Shown here: positions 54,518 to 63,574 of the stretch, piece after piece
How positions within the stretch are numbered: the first letter of the stretch is position 1
How the letters are laid out: each line of letters begins with the position of its first letter
Assembly: GCA_900466875.1 (NCBI GenBank)
Contig: UBNQ01000023.1
Coordinates: 124,001 to 188,000, forward strand
From: Hyphomicrobiales bacterium
Lineage (GTDB): Bacteria; Pseudomonadota; Alphaproteobacteria; Rhizobiales; Rhizobiaceae
DNA: 64,000 bases
Direction: 5' to 3'
Notes under the pieces: generated by a model
The model's input: the letters and a program-made list of their open reading frames with translations, nothing else
Database searches by the model: none
What the model was told of the DNA's origin: nothing
Position numbers and translations under genes: made by a program

Positions 54518-54766
54518 TTACGATACGACGTAAGGCAGCAGGCCGAGGAAACGGGCGCGCTTGATGGCCTGGGCCAGTTCGCGCTGCTTCTTCTGGGAAA
54601 CTGCGGTGATACGCGAAGGTACGATCTTGCCGCGCTCGGAAATGTAGCGCTGCAGGAGACGAACGTCCTTGTAGTCGATCTTCGGTGCGTTTGCGCCCGA
54701 GAAGGGGCACGTCTTGCGACGACGATGGAAAGGACGGCGAGCCGGGGACGAGGATACGTCAGCCAT
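54518..54766 (-). CDS. rpsR: 30S ribosomal protein S18
   Basis: 82 residues with the S18 motif [20 protein letters not shown] and [20 protein letters not shown], then [17 protein letters not shown]. It binds S6 and 16S rRNA in the platform. It follows rpsF by 22 bp in the usual order. Start ATG 54766 has GGAGAAAAC upstream. Confidence 0.98.
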   Translation of the reverse strand: MADVSSSPARRPFHRRRKTCPFSGANAPKIDYKDVRLLQRYISERGKIVPSRITAVSQKKQRELAQAIKRARFLGLLPYVVS

Positions 54767-54788
54767 TGTGTTTTCTCCTTAGACCCAA

Positions 54789-55253
54789 TTAGGATTCGCG
54801 CGGAGCGGACGGGCGCGGTGCGCGCTCGAAACCGCCTTCACGCGGAGGACGATCGCCGAATTCGCGGCGCGGGCCACGATCGCCGAAGTCGCGGCGCGGG
54901 CCACGATCGTCACGCGGACGGTCGTCGCGGTCGCGCTTCTGCATCATGGCAGACGGGCCTTCTTCGTGCTTCTCGACGGAGAGCGTCATGTAGCGAAGAA
55001 CGTCTTCGTTGATGCGCATCTGACGTTCCATCTCGTGCACGGCAGCAGCCGGAGCATCGATGTCCATCAGGGCGTAGTGAGCCTTGCGGTTCTTCTTCAT
55101 GCGGTACGTCAGGGACTTGAGGCCCCAGTTTTCGACGCGCCCGACCTTGCCACCATTAGCTTCGATGACGCCCTTGTACTGTTCGACGAGGGCTTCAACC
55201 TGCTGAGCGGACATATCCTGCCGGGCAAGGAATACGTGTTCGTAAAGAGCCAT
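54789..55253 (-). CDS. rpsF: 30S ribosomal protein S6
   Basis: 154 residues. The S6 core (about 1-100) starts [20 protein letters not shown] and contains [20 protein letters not shown]. The C-terminal ~50 residues are a low-complexity R/D/G/F tail with repeats such as [20 protein letters not shown], common in alphaproteobacterial S6. It heads the rpsF-rpsR-DUF2232-rplI operon. Confidence 0.97.
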   Translation of the reverse strand: MALYEHVFLARQDMSAQQVEALVEQYKGVIEANGGKVGRVENWGLKSLTYRMKKNRKAHYALMDIDAPAAAVHEMERQMRINEDVLRYMTLSVEKHEEGPSAMMQKRDRDDRPRDDRGPRRDFGDRGPRREFGDRPPREGGFERAPRPSAPRES

Positions 55254-55641
55254 GTAAGCTTTGCCTTTTCTTGCGGTTGTTGTGTCACCCGGTTTCGGCG
55301 GCTAAGCCTCAACGACTGCTCCTGATGGCCCAAGAGGCCGGCAAGAAAAGCTGTTGTTTCGAGACGGTCGAGAGCGGAGACACGGGAGGCCGGAAAACTT
55401 TCGTTCCTGAGGTCGCGATAAGCGAACCTGCCCTCCGTTCAGCCACCAGCCAGAAGACCGGGTGTTTCGAACACGGCGGCTTATACGGGTTTTTCGGCGA
55501 AAGGCAAGGGGGAGGCTTTTCTGTCGGACGCTTCGTAGCCGGCCGGGGACGGTTTCGCCACGCATAATCATTGATTGCGGTTTGCTGAAATACGACCTAG
55601 GATTGAAGGTGTAAAATTATGCACCTTTGAAGGAGGGCGAA
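55254..55641. other. Divergent region upstream of rpsF and the haem peroxidase
   Basis: 388 bp expected to hold the rpsF promoter and leader (minus) and the peroxidase promoter (plus). The rpsF 5' leader contains CCGCCGAAACCGGGTGACAC, which loosely recalls the S6-S18 binding leader motif, but I cannot confirm a fold by eye. ORFs here are not convincing. Confidence 0.35.
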
Positions 55642-57153
55642 ATGTTGCATGGGGAGAAGATTTTCGACGTCGTTGCACCGCGTTCCAAATTCTACCAGGG
55701 CGGGTTCGGCCGTCTCTTTCCGGAACTGGAGCCGTGGGTGCCTTCGATACCCGTTCCAATAGCCGCAGGCATAGGCAGTGCTCAGGCGCTGGAAGACCAT
55801 TTCATGGCATTCGTTGCGGCTAACATGGTGGACGTGGCGGGTGCGGGAGGCAGAGATACAAGATTGCCCTCGGGTTACGTCTATCTTGGTCAATTCATCG
55901 ACCACGATATCACGCATGACGTGACGCCACTGAGCGAAGCCGAGGTGGATCCAAACCGCTTGCACAATTTCAGGACCCCGAGGCTCGATCTGGACAGCCT
56001 TTACGGAGCCGGGACGAAGGATCAGCCCTATCTCTATGAGCCGGGGACGGGCAAATTCCGTATCGGTGCCGTCGGCGAGACGGCTTTTCATGACTTGCCT
56101 CGCCATCAGGGTACCGCCTTGATCGGCGATCCCCGAAATGACGAGAATATCATCGTCGCTCAGGTTCATCTCGCCTTCCTGCTCGCCCACAATACCCTGT
56201 TTGACGAGGCTGTAGCGCAGGAAATGGCCAGGCCGTTCGAGCAGGCGCGCCGGACGTTGCGCTGGCTGTACCAATGGGTTGCCTGGAAAGACTATGTTTC
56301 ACGCATCTGTCGACCCGAGATCCACGCCGATGCCTTGAGGCGGAAAATCGACGCGGCACCGCTTGAAATATGGGAGGCGGGATATGAGGATATCTATGAC
56401 TGGAAGGTCAATCCCTTCATGCCCGTTGAATTCTCGGTCGCTGCCTATCGCTTCGGCCATACGCTTGTACGCGGCGGCTACCAGACGAATATCGGCAATG
56501 GCATCGGCAACGGCTTTCCCACTTTTACAGCGCCCGGAGGCAGAGGCGACCTACGCGGCGGCGGGCCGCTTCCGGCAGATAGGGTTGTTCAATGGGACTG
56601 GTTTCTGCAGATGGTGTCATCACGTGCACCGGACTTTCCGCAGGTTACACGAGCCTTCGATCCGCTGCTCGTGACAGCTCTGACGCAAATGCCGGAGGAT
56701 CCGGTCAATCCGAGCAATCCCAACTTCATTCTTAACGTGCTGGCCGCGCGAAACCTTGTGCGTGGTGTGCGGATGCAGTTGCCTGCGGCGAGTGCTGTCG
56801 CCCGAAAACTGGGACTGCCGCATCTCGATATAAGGATGCAGGAGGATGAGGCGCTCTGGTTCTATATTTTGCGGGAGGCGCAGTCGGAAGCTCCGCTGGG
56901 CAGTGATGGAGATCGACTCGGGGTTCTGGGGTCCATACTTGTGGCTGCCACCTTTGCCGGTTTGCTGAAGGGCGACCCGTTGTCCTTCTTCAATCTTGAG
57001 CCTGGGTGGACGCCCGACAGGGACCCGCTTTTGAGCGGTCTTGAGGCGCGGTTGGGTCTTAATCAAGATGCCGGGGCTGAGGGCAATGTCCCGTGGGGTC
57101 TGCCCTCCATCATCAGGCTGTCCGGCCTGCCGGTCGACGGGGCGGGTTTCTAG
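55642..57153 (+). CDS. Animal-type haem peroxidase family protein
   Basis: 503 residues from ATG 55642, with an ideal AAGGAGG ribosome site. GQFIDHDITHD (83-93) holds the distal histidine (H88) preceded by the aspartate that, in mammalian myeloperoxidase, forms a covalent haem ester (D87). The proximal histidine lies in AAYRFGHTLVRGGY (H273). VAQVHLAFLLAHNTLFDEA is a conserved helix. These match the peroxidase-cyclooxygenase superfamily. No signal peptide is seen, so it may be cytoplasmic or exported by another route. It oxidises unknown substrates with peroxide. It stands alone. Confidence 0.9.
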   Translation: MLHGEKIFDVVAPRSKFYQGGFGRLFPELEPWVPSIPVPIAAGIGSAQALEDHFMAFVAANMVDVAGAGGRDTRLPSGYVYLGQFIDHDITHDVTPLSEAEVDPNRLHNFRTPRLDLDSLYGAGTKDQPYLYEPGTGKFRIGAVGETAFHDLPRHQGTALIGDPRNDENIIVAQVHLAFLLAHNTLFDEAVAQEMARPFEQARRTLRWLYQWVAWKDYVSRICRPEIHADALRRKIDAAPLEIWEAGYEDIYDWKVNPFMPVEFSVAAYRFGHTLVRGGYQTNIGNGIGNGFPTFTAPGGRGDLRGGGPLPADRVVQWDWFLQMVSSRAPDFPQVTRAFDPLLVTALTQMPEDPVNPSNPNFILNVLAARNLVRGVRMQLPAASAVARKLGLPHLDIRMQEDEALWFYILREAQSEAPLGSDGDRLGVLGSILVAATFAGLLKGDPLSFFNLEPGWTPDRDPLLSGLEARLGLNQDAGAEGNVPWGLPSIIRLSGLPVDGAGF

Positions 57154-57199
57154 TGATGCGGCAAGGGTGGCCATGCTGCTTGAGCATGGCCGTCCATTT

Positions 57200-58243
57200 T
57201 CAGATCGGCATCGGATAGTGCCGGTGAACCTCGGCGATATCGGCTGTCACTTCGCTTGAGAGTGTCAGGCTGGCGGCGCCGATATCCGTTTTCAGCTGCT
57301 CCATCGTCGTGGCGCCGATGATGACGGAGGCCATGAAGGGGCGCGCCAGGCAGAAGGCGAGCGCCAGCTGGGCCGGGTCGATCCCGTGTTTTGCGGCAAC
57401 CTCGAGATAGGATTTGACCGCCGGTTCCTGCTTGGGCTGCAGGCGGCCGCCGAGGTCGGCGTTGATCGTCGCGCGTGAACCGGCAGGCCGGGCACCGTTC
57501 AGGTATTTGCCGGTCAGCAGGCCGGCGGCAAGTGGAGAATAGGCCATCAGGCCGACATCGCCGTGATGGGCGACTTCGGCCAGATCGAGATCGAATGTAC
57601 GATAGAGAAGATTGTATTCGTTCTGGATCGACGCGACGCGCGGCAGGGCTTTTTCCTCAGCCAGACGAAGATATTGCATCGTGCCCCAGGCGGTCTCGTT
57701 GGAAAGGCCGATGGCGCGGATTTTCCCGGCCTTTACCAGGTCGTCCAGCGTCTGCAGCTTTTCCAGAATGTCGGTGACGGACTTTTCACGGTCCTGCGTG
57801 GTCGCGTCGAAATCCCAGGAATTGCGGAAATGGTAATGGCTGCGGTTCGGCCAATGGATCTGGTAGAGGTCGATATGATCGGTCTGCAGGCGTTTCAGGC
57901 TGGCATCGACCGCCTCGCGGATGGTCGCGGCCTCGATCGGTCGGCCCTGCCGGATATGCGGACGGCCGGCACCGGCGATCTTGGTGGCAATCACGATATC
58001 GTCGCGACTGGCCCGCTTCTTCAGCCATGTCCCGATATATTCTTCGGTACGGCCGTAGGTTTCGCCGCTGACCGGCGTGGTCGGGTAAAGTTCGGCCGTA
58101 TCGAAAAAGTTGACGCCGTTCTCGACGGCATAATCCATTTGCGCATGCGCTTCGGCTTCGGTGTTTTGTGTACCCCAGGTCATGGTTCCGAGGCAGATTT
58201 CCGACACGGAAAAATCCGTTCGGCCGAGTTTGTTGAATTTCAT
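57200..58243 (-). CDS. Aldo/keto reductase (Tas-like)
   Basis: 347 residues (MKFNKLGRTDFSVSEICLGT). The catalytic tetrad is visible: D in VNFFDTAELYP, Y directly after (ELYP), K in IATKIAG and H in YQIHWPNRS. The C-terminal cofactor part includes IIGATTMEQLKTDIG. It is close to the E. coli Tas branch of NADPH-dependent reductases. The substrate is unknown. It is convergent with the peroxidase and divergent from the Nramp gene. Confidence 0.93.
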   Translation of the reverse strand: MKFNKLGRTDFSVSEICLGTMTWGTQNTEAEAHAQMDYAVENGVNFFDTAELYPTTPVSGETYGRTEEYIGTWLKKRASRDDIVIATKIAGAGRPHIRQGRPIEAATIREAVDASLKRLQTDHIDLYQIHWPNRSHYHFRNSWDFDATTQDREKSVTDILEKLQTLDDLVKAGKIRAIGLSNETAWGTMQYLRLAEEKALPRVASIQNEYNLLYRTFDLDLAEVAHHGDVGLMAYSPLAAGLLTGKYLNGARPAGSRATINADLGGRLQPKQEPAVKSYLEVAAKHGIDPAQLALAFCLARPFMASVIIGATTMEQLKTDIGAASLTLSSEVTADIAEVHRHYPMPI

Positions 58244-58448
58244 GGAAAAATCGTCCCGTCTTTGAAGACGTCGAACTTAAGCGGGATTTGCTGTTTCGCA
58301 AGGGAGGAATGAAGCGCTTTGGTGGTGACTTCGCGAAAAATTTATGTCGGCCGGCTCGAAAATGCTGAAAAAGTTCTAGTTCATCCCGAAGTGGTGCTTC
58401 TCAGCTTCAAAAACTGAGCGTGTGTAGAATAAATTTGCGGAGAACTGA

Positions 58449-59738
58449 ATGGCCGATCATAACGCGCAATTTGACGAACGCGGTTTCCCCGATGCCGGTG
58501 ATCCGCCCAAAACGGGGCGGTGGAAACTCATTGGTCCCGGCATCGTGGTTGCCGTCACGGGCGTCGGCGCCGGCGATCTGGTCGCCACGCTGATTGCCGG
58601 TTCGCGTTTCGGCTACGCCTTGTTATGGGCCGCCGTGATCGGCTGTATCGTCAAGATTGCGCTGGCGGAAGGTTCGGCCCGCTATCACCTCGCCACCGGT
58701 TCCACCATGCTGGACGGCTGGAAGTCGCTCGGCAGATGGACGAGCTGGTATTTTGGCATCTACATCATGATCTGGGGTTTCGTGTATGGCGCGACCGCCA
58801 TGAGCGCGACAGCGCTGCCGCTCGCCGCACTCTTCCCCTTCCTGCCGCTTTGGGCCTGGGCGATGTTGTCCGGCCTCATCTGCGCCGCCTTCGTGGCCTT
58901 CAACCGTTATGAAGTCTTCGAGAACGTGATGAAAATCTTCATCGCCATCATGTTCATCATCGTGGTCGGTATCGCCATCCTCGTCGCGCCGGATGTCGGT
59001 GCGGCTCTGACCGGCCTCGTTCCGAGCATCCCCGAAGGCTCCGCCATCTATACGCTCGGCCTTATCGGTGGCGTCGGCGGCACCATCACCATGGCCTCCT
59101 ACGGTTACTGGGTAAATGCCAAGGGCTGGCGCACGCCGGCCTGGATGGGCGTCATGCGCCTCGACAACCGCGTCGCCTATATCATGACGGGCATCTTCGT
59201 CATCGCCATGCTGATCGTCGGTGCCGAACTGCTCTATACCGCCCAGATCGCGCTTTCGACCGGTGACCGGGGCCTGCTGGATCTCGACGAGGTTCTGGAA
59301 CAGCGCTTTGGTCCGTTCGTTGCCAAGGCATTCCTGTTCGGCTTCTTCGCCACCACCATTTCCTCCATTCTCGGGGTGTGGCACGGGGTGTCGCTGCTGT
59401 TTGCCGATTTCGTTCGCACCGTGCGCGGTGGCGAAAGCGGTTCGCGCGAAGGTCTGGAAAAGACGCCGGCCTTCAAGTTCTACCTGTTCTGGCTCACCAT
59501 CCCGCCGATGGCGCTCCTCTGGTTCGGTCGCCCGTTCACGCTCGTCATCATCTATGGTGCGCTCGGGGCATTCTTCATGCCGTTCCTGGCGATCACGCTC
59601 ATCTGGCTGCTGAATTCCTCGCGCGTGCCGAAGGAATGGCGCAATGGCTGGCTGTCCAACGGCCTGCTGGGCGCCGCAGCACTTCTGTTCGTCGTGCTCT
59701 GCGTCAACGAAGTCATCGGCCTCGTTTCTGGCGGTTAG
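58449..59738 (+). CDS. Nramp-like divalent metal transporter with altered metal site
   Basis: 429 residues and eleven hydrophobic spans. The first begins LIGPGIVVAVTGVGAGDLVA. In canonical Nramp/MntH the TM1 loop is DPGN; here the aligned residues are GAGD, and the MPH of TM6 appears as MAS in ITMASYGYW. The rest, FGYALLWAAVIGCIVKIALA and the fold, keep the Nramp pattern. The unusual residues suggest a different ion or role, similar in idea to the Nramp-related magnesium branch. It has no metal-regulator neighbour. Confidence 0.85.
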   Translation: MADHNAQFDERGFPDAGDPPKTGRWKLIGPGIVVAVTGVGAGDLVATLIAGSRFGYALLWAAVIGCIVKIALAEGSARYHLATGSTMLDGWKSLGRWTSWYFGIYIMIWGFVYGATAMSATALPLAALFPFLPLWAWAMLSGLICAAFVAFNRYEVFENVMKIFIAIMFIIVVGIAILVAPDVGAALTGLVPSIPEGSAIYTLGLIGGVGGTITMASYGYWVNAKGWRTPAWMGVMRLDNRVAYIMTGIFVIAMLIVGAELLYTAQIALSTGDRGLLDLDEVLEQRFGPFVAKAFLFGFFATTISSILGVWHGVSLLFADFVRTVRGGESGSREGLEKTPAFKFYLFWLTIPPMALLWFGRPFTLVIIYGALGAFFMPFLAITLIWLLNSSRVPKEWRNGWLSNGLLGAAALLFVVLCVNEVIGLVSGG

Positions 59739-59832
59739 CAGGGGGTAAGGGGTGGCGAAAACCCCGAAACCCTTGACTCTTAAGGCCGGAATGTGAATGG
59801 AGAGGCAAAATCAGGGAAAGGAAACGACCCCA

Positions 59833-60789
59833 ATGAGCACTTCAGCGAGCATCGCATTCACATTCCCCGGCCAGGGAAGCCAGGCCGTCGGCATGGGCAA
59901 GGAACTGGCCGATGCCTTTCCGGAAGCCCGCGCGGTTTTCGCGGAAGTCGATGACGCACTCGGCCAGAAACTCTCCGACATCATGTGGAATGGTCCGGAA
60001 GAAACGCTGACCCTGACGGCCAACGCCCAGCCGGCGCTGATGGCCGTTTCGATCGCCACGATGCGCGTGCTCGAAGCCCGCGGCCTGACGCTGGCCGACA
60101 AGGTCGCCTATGTGGCCGGCCATTCGCTTGGCGAATATTCGGCTCTTTGTGCCGCCGGTACCTTTTCGCTGTCCGATACGGCAAAGCTCCTGCGCATCCG
60201 CGGTGACGCGATGCAGTCGGCGGTTCCGGTCGGGCAGGGTGCAATGGCGGCGATCATCGGCCTTGAGCACGGCGACGTAGACGCCATTTGTGCTGCGGCG
60301 CGTGCCGAAGGCGTCTGCCAGATCGCCAACGACAATGGCGGCGGACAGCTTGTCATCTCGGGCTCCAAGGCTGCCGTCGAAAAAGCAGCGGCCCTTGCGA
60401 CCGAAAAGGGTGCTAAGCGCGCCATCATGCTGCCGGTCTCCGCGCCCTTCCATTCCGACCTGATGGCGCCCGCCGCCGATGCGATGCGCCATGCGCTGGC
60501 AAAGGTCGAGAAAAAGAGCCCGGTCGTGCCGGTCGTGGCCAATGTCCGCGCAGCACCGGTTTCCGATGCGGACGAGATCGCTCAGCTGCTCGTCACCCAG
60601 GTGACCGGACAGGTTCGCTGGCGCGAGACCGTCGAGTGGTTCGGCGCCAATGGCGTGACCACGCTTTATGAAATCGGCTCCGGAAAGGTGCTGACGGGTC
60701 TTGCCCGCCGCATCGACAAGAATATCTCTGGCGTAGCCGTCAACACCCCGGCCGATATCGATGCGGCGATTGCCGCCATTCTCGGCTGA
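59833..60789 (+). CDS. fabD: Malonyl-CoA-ACP transacylase
   Basis: 318 residues from ATG 59833 (MSTSASIAFTFPGQGSQAVG). FPGQGSQ and the nucleophile GHSLGEYSAL (about 92-101) are the FabD signatures, and the later histidine is in SAPFHSDLM. It loads malonyl groups on acyl carrier protein. The open frame to 59797 adds a glutamine-rich stub. It heads the fabD-fabG-acpP-fabF cluster, 16 bp before fabG. A TTGACT at 59773 could be its -35 element. Confidence 0.96.
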   Translation: MSTSASIAFTFPGQGSQAVGMGKELADAFPEARAVFAEVDDALGQKLSDIMWNGPEETLTLTANAQPALMAVSIATMRVLEARGLTLADKVAYVAGHSLGEYSALCAAGTFSLSDTAKLLRIRGDAMQSAVPVGQGAMAAIIGLEHGDVDAICAAARAEGVCQIANDNGGGQLVISGSKAAVEKAAALATEKGAKRAIMLPVSAPFHSDLMAPAADAMRHALAKVEKKSPVVPVVANVRAAPVSDADEIAQLLVTQVTGQVRWRETVEWFGANGVTTLYEIGSGKVLTGLARRIDKNISGVAVNTPADIDAAIAAILG

Positions 60790-60805
60790 AGAAAAGGATT
60801 TCGAT

Positions 60806-61543
60806 ATGTTTGATCTGACCGGCCGCAAGGCTCTTGTCACGGGTGCCACAGGTGGCCTCGGCGAAGAGATCGCCCGTCTGCTGCATAAGCAGGGCGCCAT
60901 CGTCGGCCTGCATGGCACGCGCGTCGAAAAGCTGGAAGCCCTTGCCGCCGAACTCGGCGAACGCGTCCACATCTTTCCGGCAAACCTTTCAGACCGCGCC
61001 GAAGTCAAGGCGCTTGGTGAAAAGGCAGAAGCCGAACTCGGCGGGATCGACATTCTCGTCAACAATGCCGGCATCACCAAGGACGGTCTTTTCGTGCGCA
61101 TGAGCGACGAGGACTGGGATGCGGTTCTCGAAGTCAACCTGACCTCGGTCTTCCGCCTGACGCGCGAACTGACGCACCCGATGATGCGCCGCCGCCATGG
61201 CCGCATCATCAACATCACCTCGATCGTCGGCGTGACCGGCAATCCGGGCCAGGCGAACTATTGCGCGTCCAAGGCCGGCATGATCGGCTTCTCCAAGTCG
61301 CTTGCCCAGGAAATCGCCACCCGCAACGTCACGGTCAACTGCGTGGCTCCCGGATTCATCGAAAGCGCCATGACCGGCAAGCTGAACGACAAGCAGAAAG
61401 ATGCGATCATGGGGGCTATCCCGATGAAGCGCATGGGCGCCGGATCGGACATTGCGGCAGCCGTTCTCTACCTCGCTTCGGACGAGGCAGGCTACGTCAC
61501 CGGGCAGACGCTGCACGTCAATGGTGGCATGGCAATGATCTGA
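60806..61543 (+). CDS. fabG: 3-oxoacyl-ACP reductase
   Basis: 245 residues from ATG 60806 (MFDLTGRKALVTGATGGLGE). TGATGGLG binds NADPH, VNNAGITKDGLF is the conserved asparagine segment, the catalytic serine is in INITSIVGVTG and YCASKAG has the Tyr and Lys. It reduces beta-ketoacyl-ACP. It is directly downstream of fabD. Confidence 0.96.
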   Translation: MFDLTGRKALVTGATGGLGEEIARLLHKQGAIVGLHGTRVEKLEALAAELGERVHIFPANLSDRAEVKALGEKAEAELGGIDILVNNAGITKDGLFVRMSDEDWDAVLEVNLTSVFRLTRELTHPMMRRRHGRIINITSIVGVTGNPGQANYCASKAGMIGFSKSLAQEIATRNVTVNCVAPGFIESAMTGKLNDKQKDAIMGAIPMKRMGAGSDIAAAVLYLASDEAGYVTGQTLHVNGGMAMI

Positions 61544-61828
61544 TTGCCGGACTTGGTTCGCGAAAGCAGTGGAGAACAAGGGTTCTGCGCTGTGGGAGGG
61601 AACAAATTCTGGCTTTTCGGAACAGTCAAACCGTGTTAATCGGGCCATGACTGTGAAAAAGTCACCCTGAAATTCAGGTCGTCATATTGCGTGAGCAATG
61701 TTGTACGGAACCGGAAAAGGGGTGGCGGGGTTTGCCGACATCGGCACCCGAAAGGTGCAGTTGAAGGTTTAACAGGACGAGGATGCCACACCGGCATCCG
61801 GTGAAAGATAAAGGTCGAGGAAACCGAC

Positions 61829-62065
61829 ATGAGCGATATCGCAGAACGCGTTAAGAAAATTGTTATTGATCATCTCGGCGTCGATGCCGACAAGGTTGTT
61901 GAAGGCGCAAGCTTCATCGACGATCTGGGTGCGGATTCGCTCGACACCGTCGAACTGGTCATGGCGTTCGAAGAAGAGTTCGGCGTTGAAATTCCGGACG
62001 ACGCTGCCGACTCGATCCTGACCGTCGGTGACGCGGTCAAGTTCATCGAGAAGGCCCAGGCCTAA
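61829..62065 (+). CDS. acpP: Acyl carrier protein
   Basis: 78 residues ([20 protein letters not shown]). The phosphopantetheine serine is in [11 protein letters not shown] (about 33-43). The acidic, helical composition and length are those of AcpP. It has a 285-bp upstream leader, and a terminator-like hairpin follows it, so its expression can differ from fabG and fabF. Confidence 0.98.
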   Translation: MSDIAERVKKIVIDHLGVDADKVVEGASFIDDLGADSLDTVELVMAFEEEFGVEIPDDAADSILTVGDAVKFIEKAQA

Positions 62066-62120
62066 TCGACGACATATCAGGGACGACCGCCTGCGTTTGT
62101 GCAGGTCGCGATCCCTCAGG

Positions 62121-62145
62121 ACGGCCCGCTAGTTCGGGCCGTTTC
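62121..62145 (+). terminator. Hairpin between acpP and fabF
   Basis: ACGGCCCG and CGGGCCGT (8 bp) with loop CTAGTT, followed by TTTCAG. A second imperfect hairpin (about 62079-62117) precedes it. Together they may end or attenuate acpP transcripts. Confidence 0.6.
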
Positions 62146-62184
62146 AGCAATTAAAACATGGAAAAACGGGGTGGGGCACTGGCG

Positions 62185-63447
62185 ATGAGGCGTGTCGTTA
62201 TCACCGGTACCGGCATGGTATCACCGCTTGGAAGCGGAACGGAAGTCACCTGGCAGCGCCTGCTTGCAGGCCAGAACGGGGCAAGACTGGTCACTGAATT
62301 CGAAGTCGAGGATCTGCCGGCGAAGATCGCCTGCCGCATCCCCGTCGGCGATGGAACAGACGGCACGTTCAATGCCGATCAGTGGCTGGAACCCAAAGAA
62401 CAGCGCAAGGTCGACCCCTTCATTCTTTACGGCATGGCTGCCGCCGAAATGGCGCTTAACGATGCCGGCTGGCATCCGAAGACCGACGAAGACCAGATCG
62501 CCACCGGCGTTCTGATCGGTTCGGGTATCGGCGGCCTCGAAGGCATCGTAGAGGCGGGCTATACGCTCCGCGACAAAGGACCGCGCCGCGTTTCGCCTTT
62601 CTTCATTCCCGGCCGCCTGATCAATCTCGTATCCGGCCAGGTTTCGATCCGCCACAAGCTGCGCGGGCCCAACCATTCTGTCGTGACCGCTTGTTCCACC
62701 GGCGCCCATGCGATCGGTGATGCGGCGCGGCTGATCATTTTCGGCGATGCCGATGTGATGGTGGCCGGCGGCACGGAATCACCGGTTTGCCGTATCGGGA
62801 TGGCCGGCTTTGCCGCATGCAAGGCGTTGTCGACCCAGCACAACGACGATCCGACCAAGGCCTCGCGCCCCTATGACCGCGACCGCGACGGTTTCGTCAT
62901 GGGCGAGGGCGCCGGCATCGTGGTTCTGGAAGAACTGGAACATGCCAAGGCACGCGGCGCCAAGATCTATGCCGAAGTCGTCGGTTACGGTCTGTCGGGC
63001 GATGCCTATCACATCACCGCACCGTCGGAAGACGGCGACGGCGCTTTCCGCTGCATGACCATGGCGCTGAAGCGCGCCGGTCTGAGCCCCTCGGATCTCG
63101 ACTATATCAACGCCCATGGCACGTCGACCATGGCCGACACGATTGAACTCGGAGCTGTCGAGCGTCTGGTCGGCAATGCGGCCTCGAAGGTCTCGATGTC
63201 GTCGACCAAGTCGGCCATCGGCCATCTTCTGGGAGCCGCCGGAGCCGTCGAGGCAATCTTTGCGACGCTTGCGATCCGCGACAACATCGTGCCGCCGACA
63301 CTCAATCTCGACAATCCCGATGTCGACACGGCGATCGATCTCGTGCCGCACACGGCACGCAAACGCGATGTCAATGTCGCCCTGTCGAACTCTTTCGGCT
63401 TCGGCGGCACCAATGCATCGCTGGTGTTGAAGCGCTACGACGCGTAA
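62185..63447 (+). CDS. fabF: 3-oxoacyl-ACP synthase II
   Basis: 420 residues from ATG 62185 (MRRVVITGTGMVSPLGSGTE). ATG 62158 would add MEKRGGALA and is less likely. Active-site cysteine in VTACSTGAHAIG, histidines in INAHGTSTMAD and KSAIGHLLGAAG, and the glycine-rich end SFGFGGTNASLVL. It condenses malonyl-ACP with acyl-ACP and controls temperature-dependent unsaturation in many bacteria. Confidence 0.97.
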   Translation: MRRVVITGTGMVSPLGSGTEVTWQRLLAGQNGARLVTEFEVEDLPAKIACRIPVGDGTDGTFNADQWLEPKEQRKVDPFILYGMAAAEMALNDAGWHPKTDEDQIATGVLIGSGIGGLEGIVEAGYTLRDKGPRRVSPFFIPGRLINLVSGQVSIRHKLRGPNHSVVTACSTGAHAIGDAARLIIFGDADVMVAGGTESPVCRIGMAGFAACKALSTQHNDDPTKASRPYDRDRDGFVMGEGAGIVVLEELEHAKARGAKIYAEVVGYGLSGDAYHITAPSEDGDGAFRCMTMALKRAGLSPSDLDYINAHGTSTMADTIELGAVERLVGNAASKVSMSSTKSAIGHLLGAAGAVEAIFATLAIRDNIVPPTLNLDNPDVDTAIDLVPHTARKRDVNVALSNSFGFGGTNASLVLKRYDA

Positions 63448-63464
63448 TTGTGATCACCTCCATC

Positions 63465-63492
63465 GCCGGCTGGACGCTACAGTCCGGCCGGC
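63465..63492 (+). terminator. Hairpin between fabF and mltG
   Basis: GCCGGCTGGAC and GTCCGGCCGGC (11 bp, one G-T pair) with loop GCTACA, 18 bases after the fabF stop. No strong T-run follows, so it may be an attenuator rather than a full terminator. Confidence 0.5.
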
Positions 63493-63574
63493 ACCATGTT
63501 CTGAACCTGCTTTTTGCCGTATTGCTTGGCCAAACAGCAGGCAATGATTCCAATTAATGCAAATGGGGGTGCGG

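Noticed and set aside
55254-55330. S6-S18 leader RNA upstream of rpsF
   Set aside because: Only a loose similarity (CCGCCGAAACC); the secondary structure could not be verified by eye, so it is only mentioned in the region entry.
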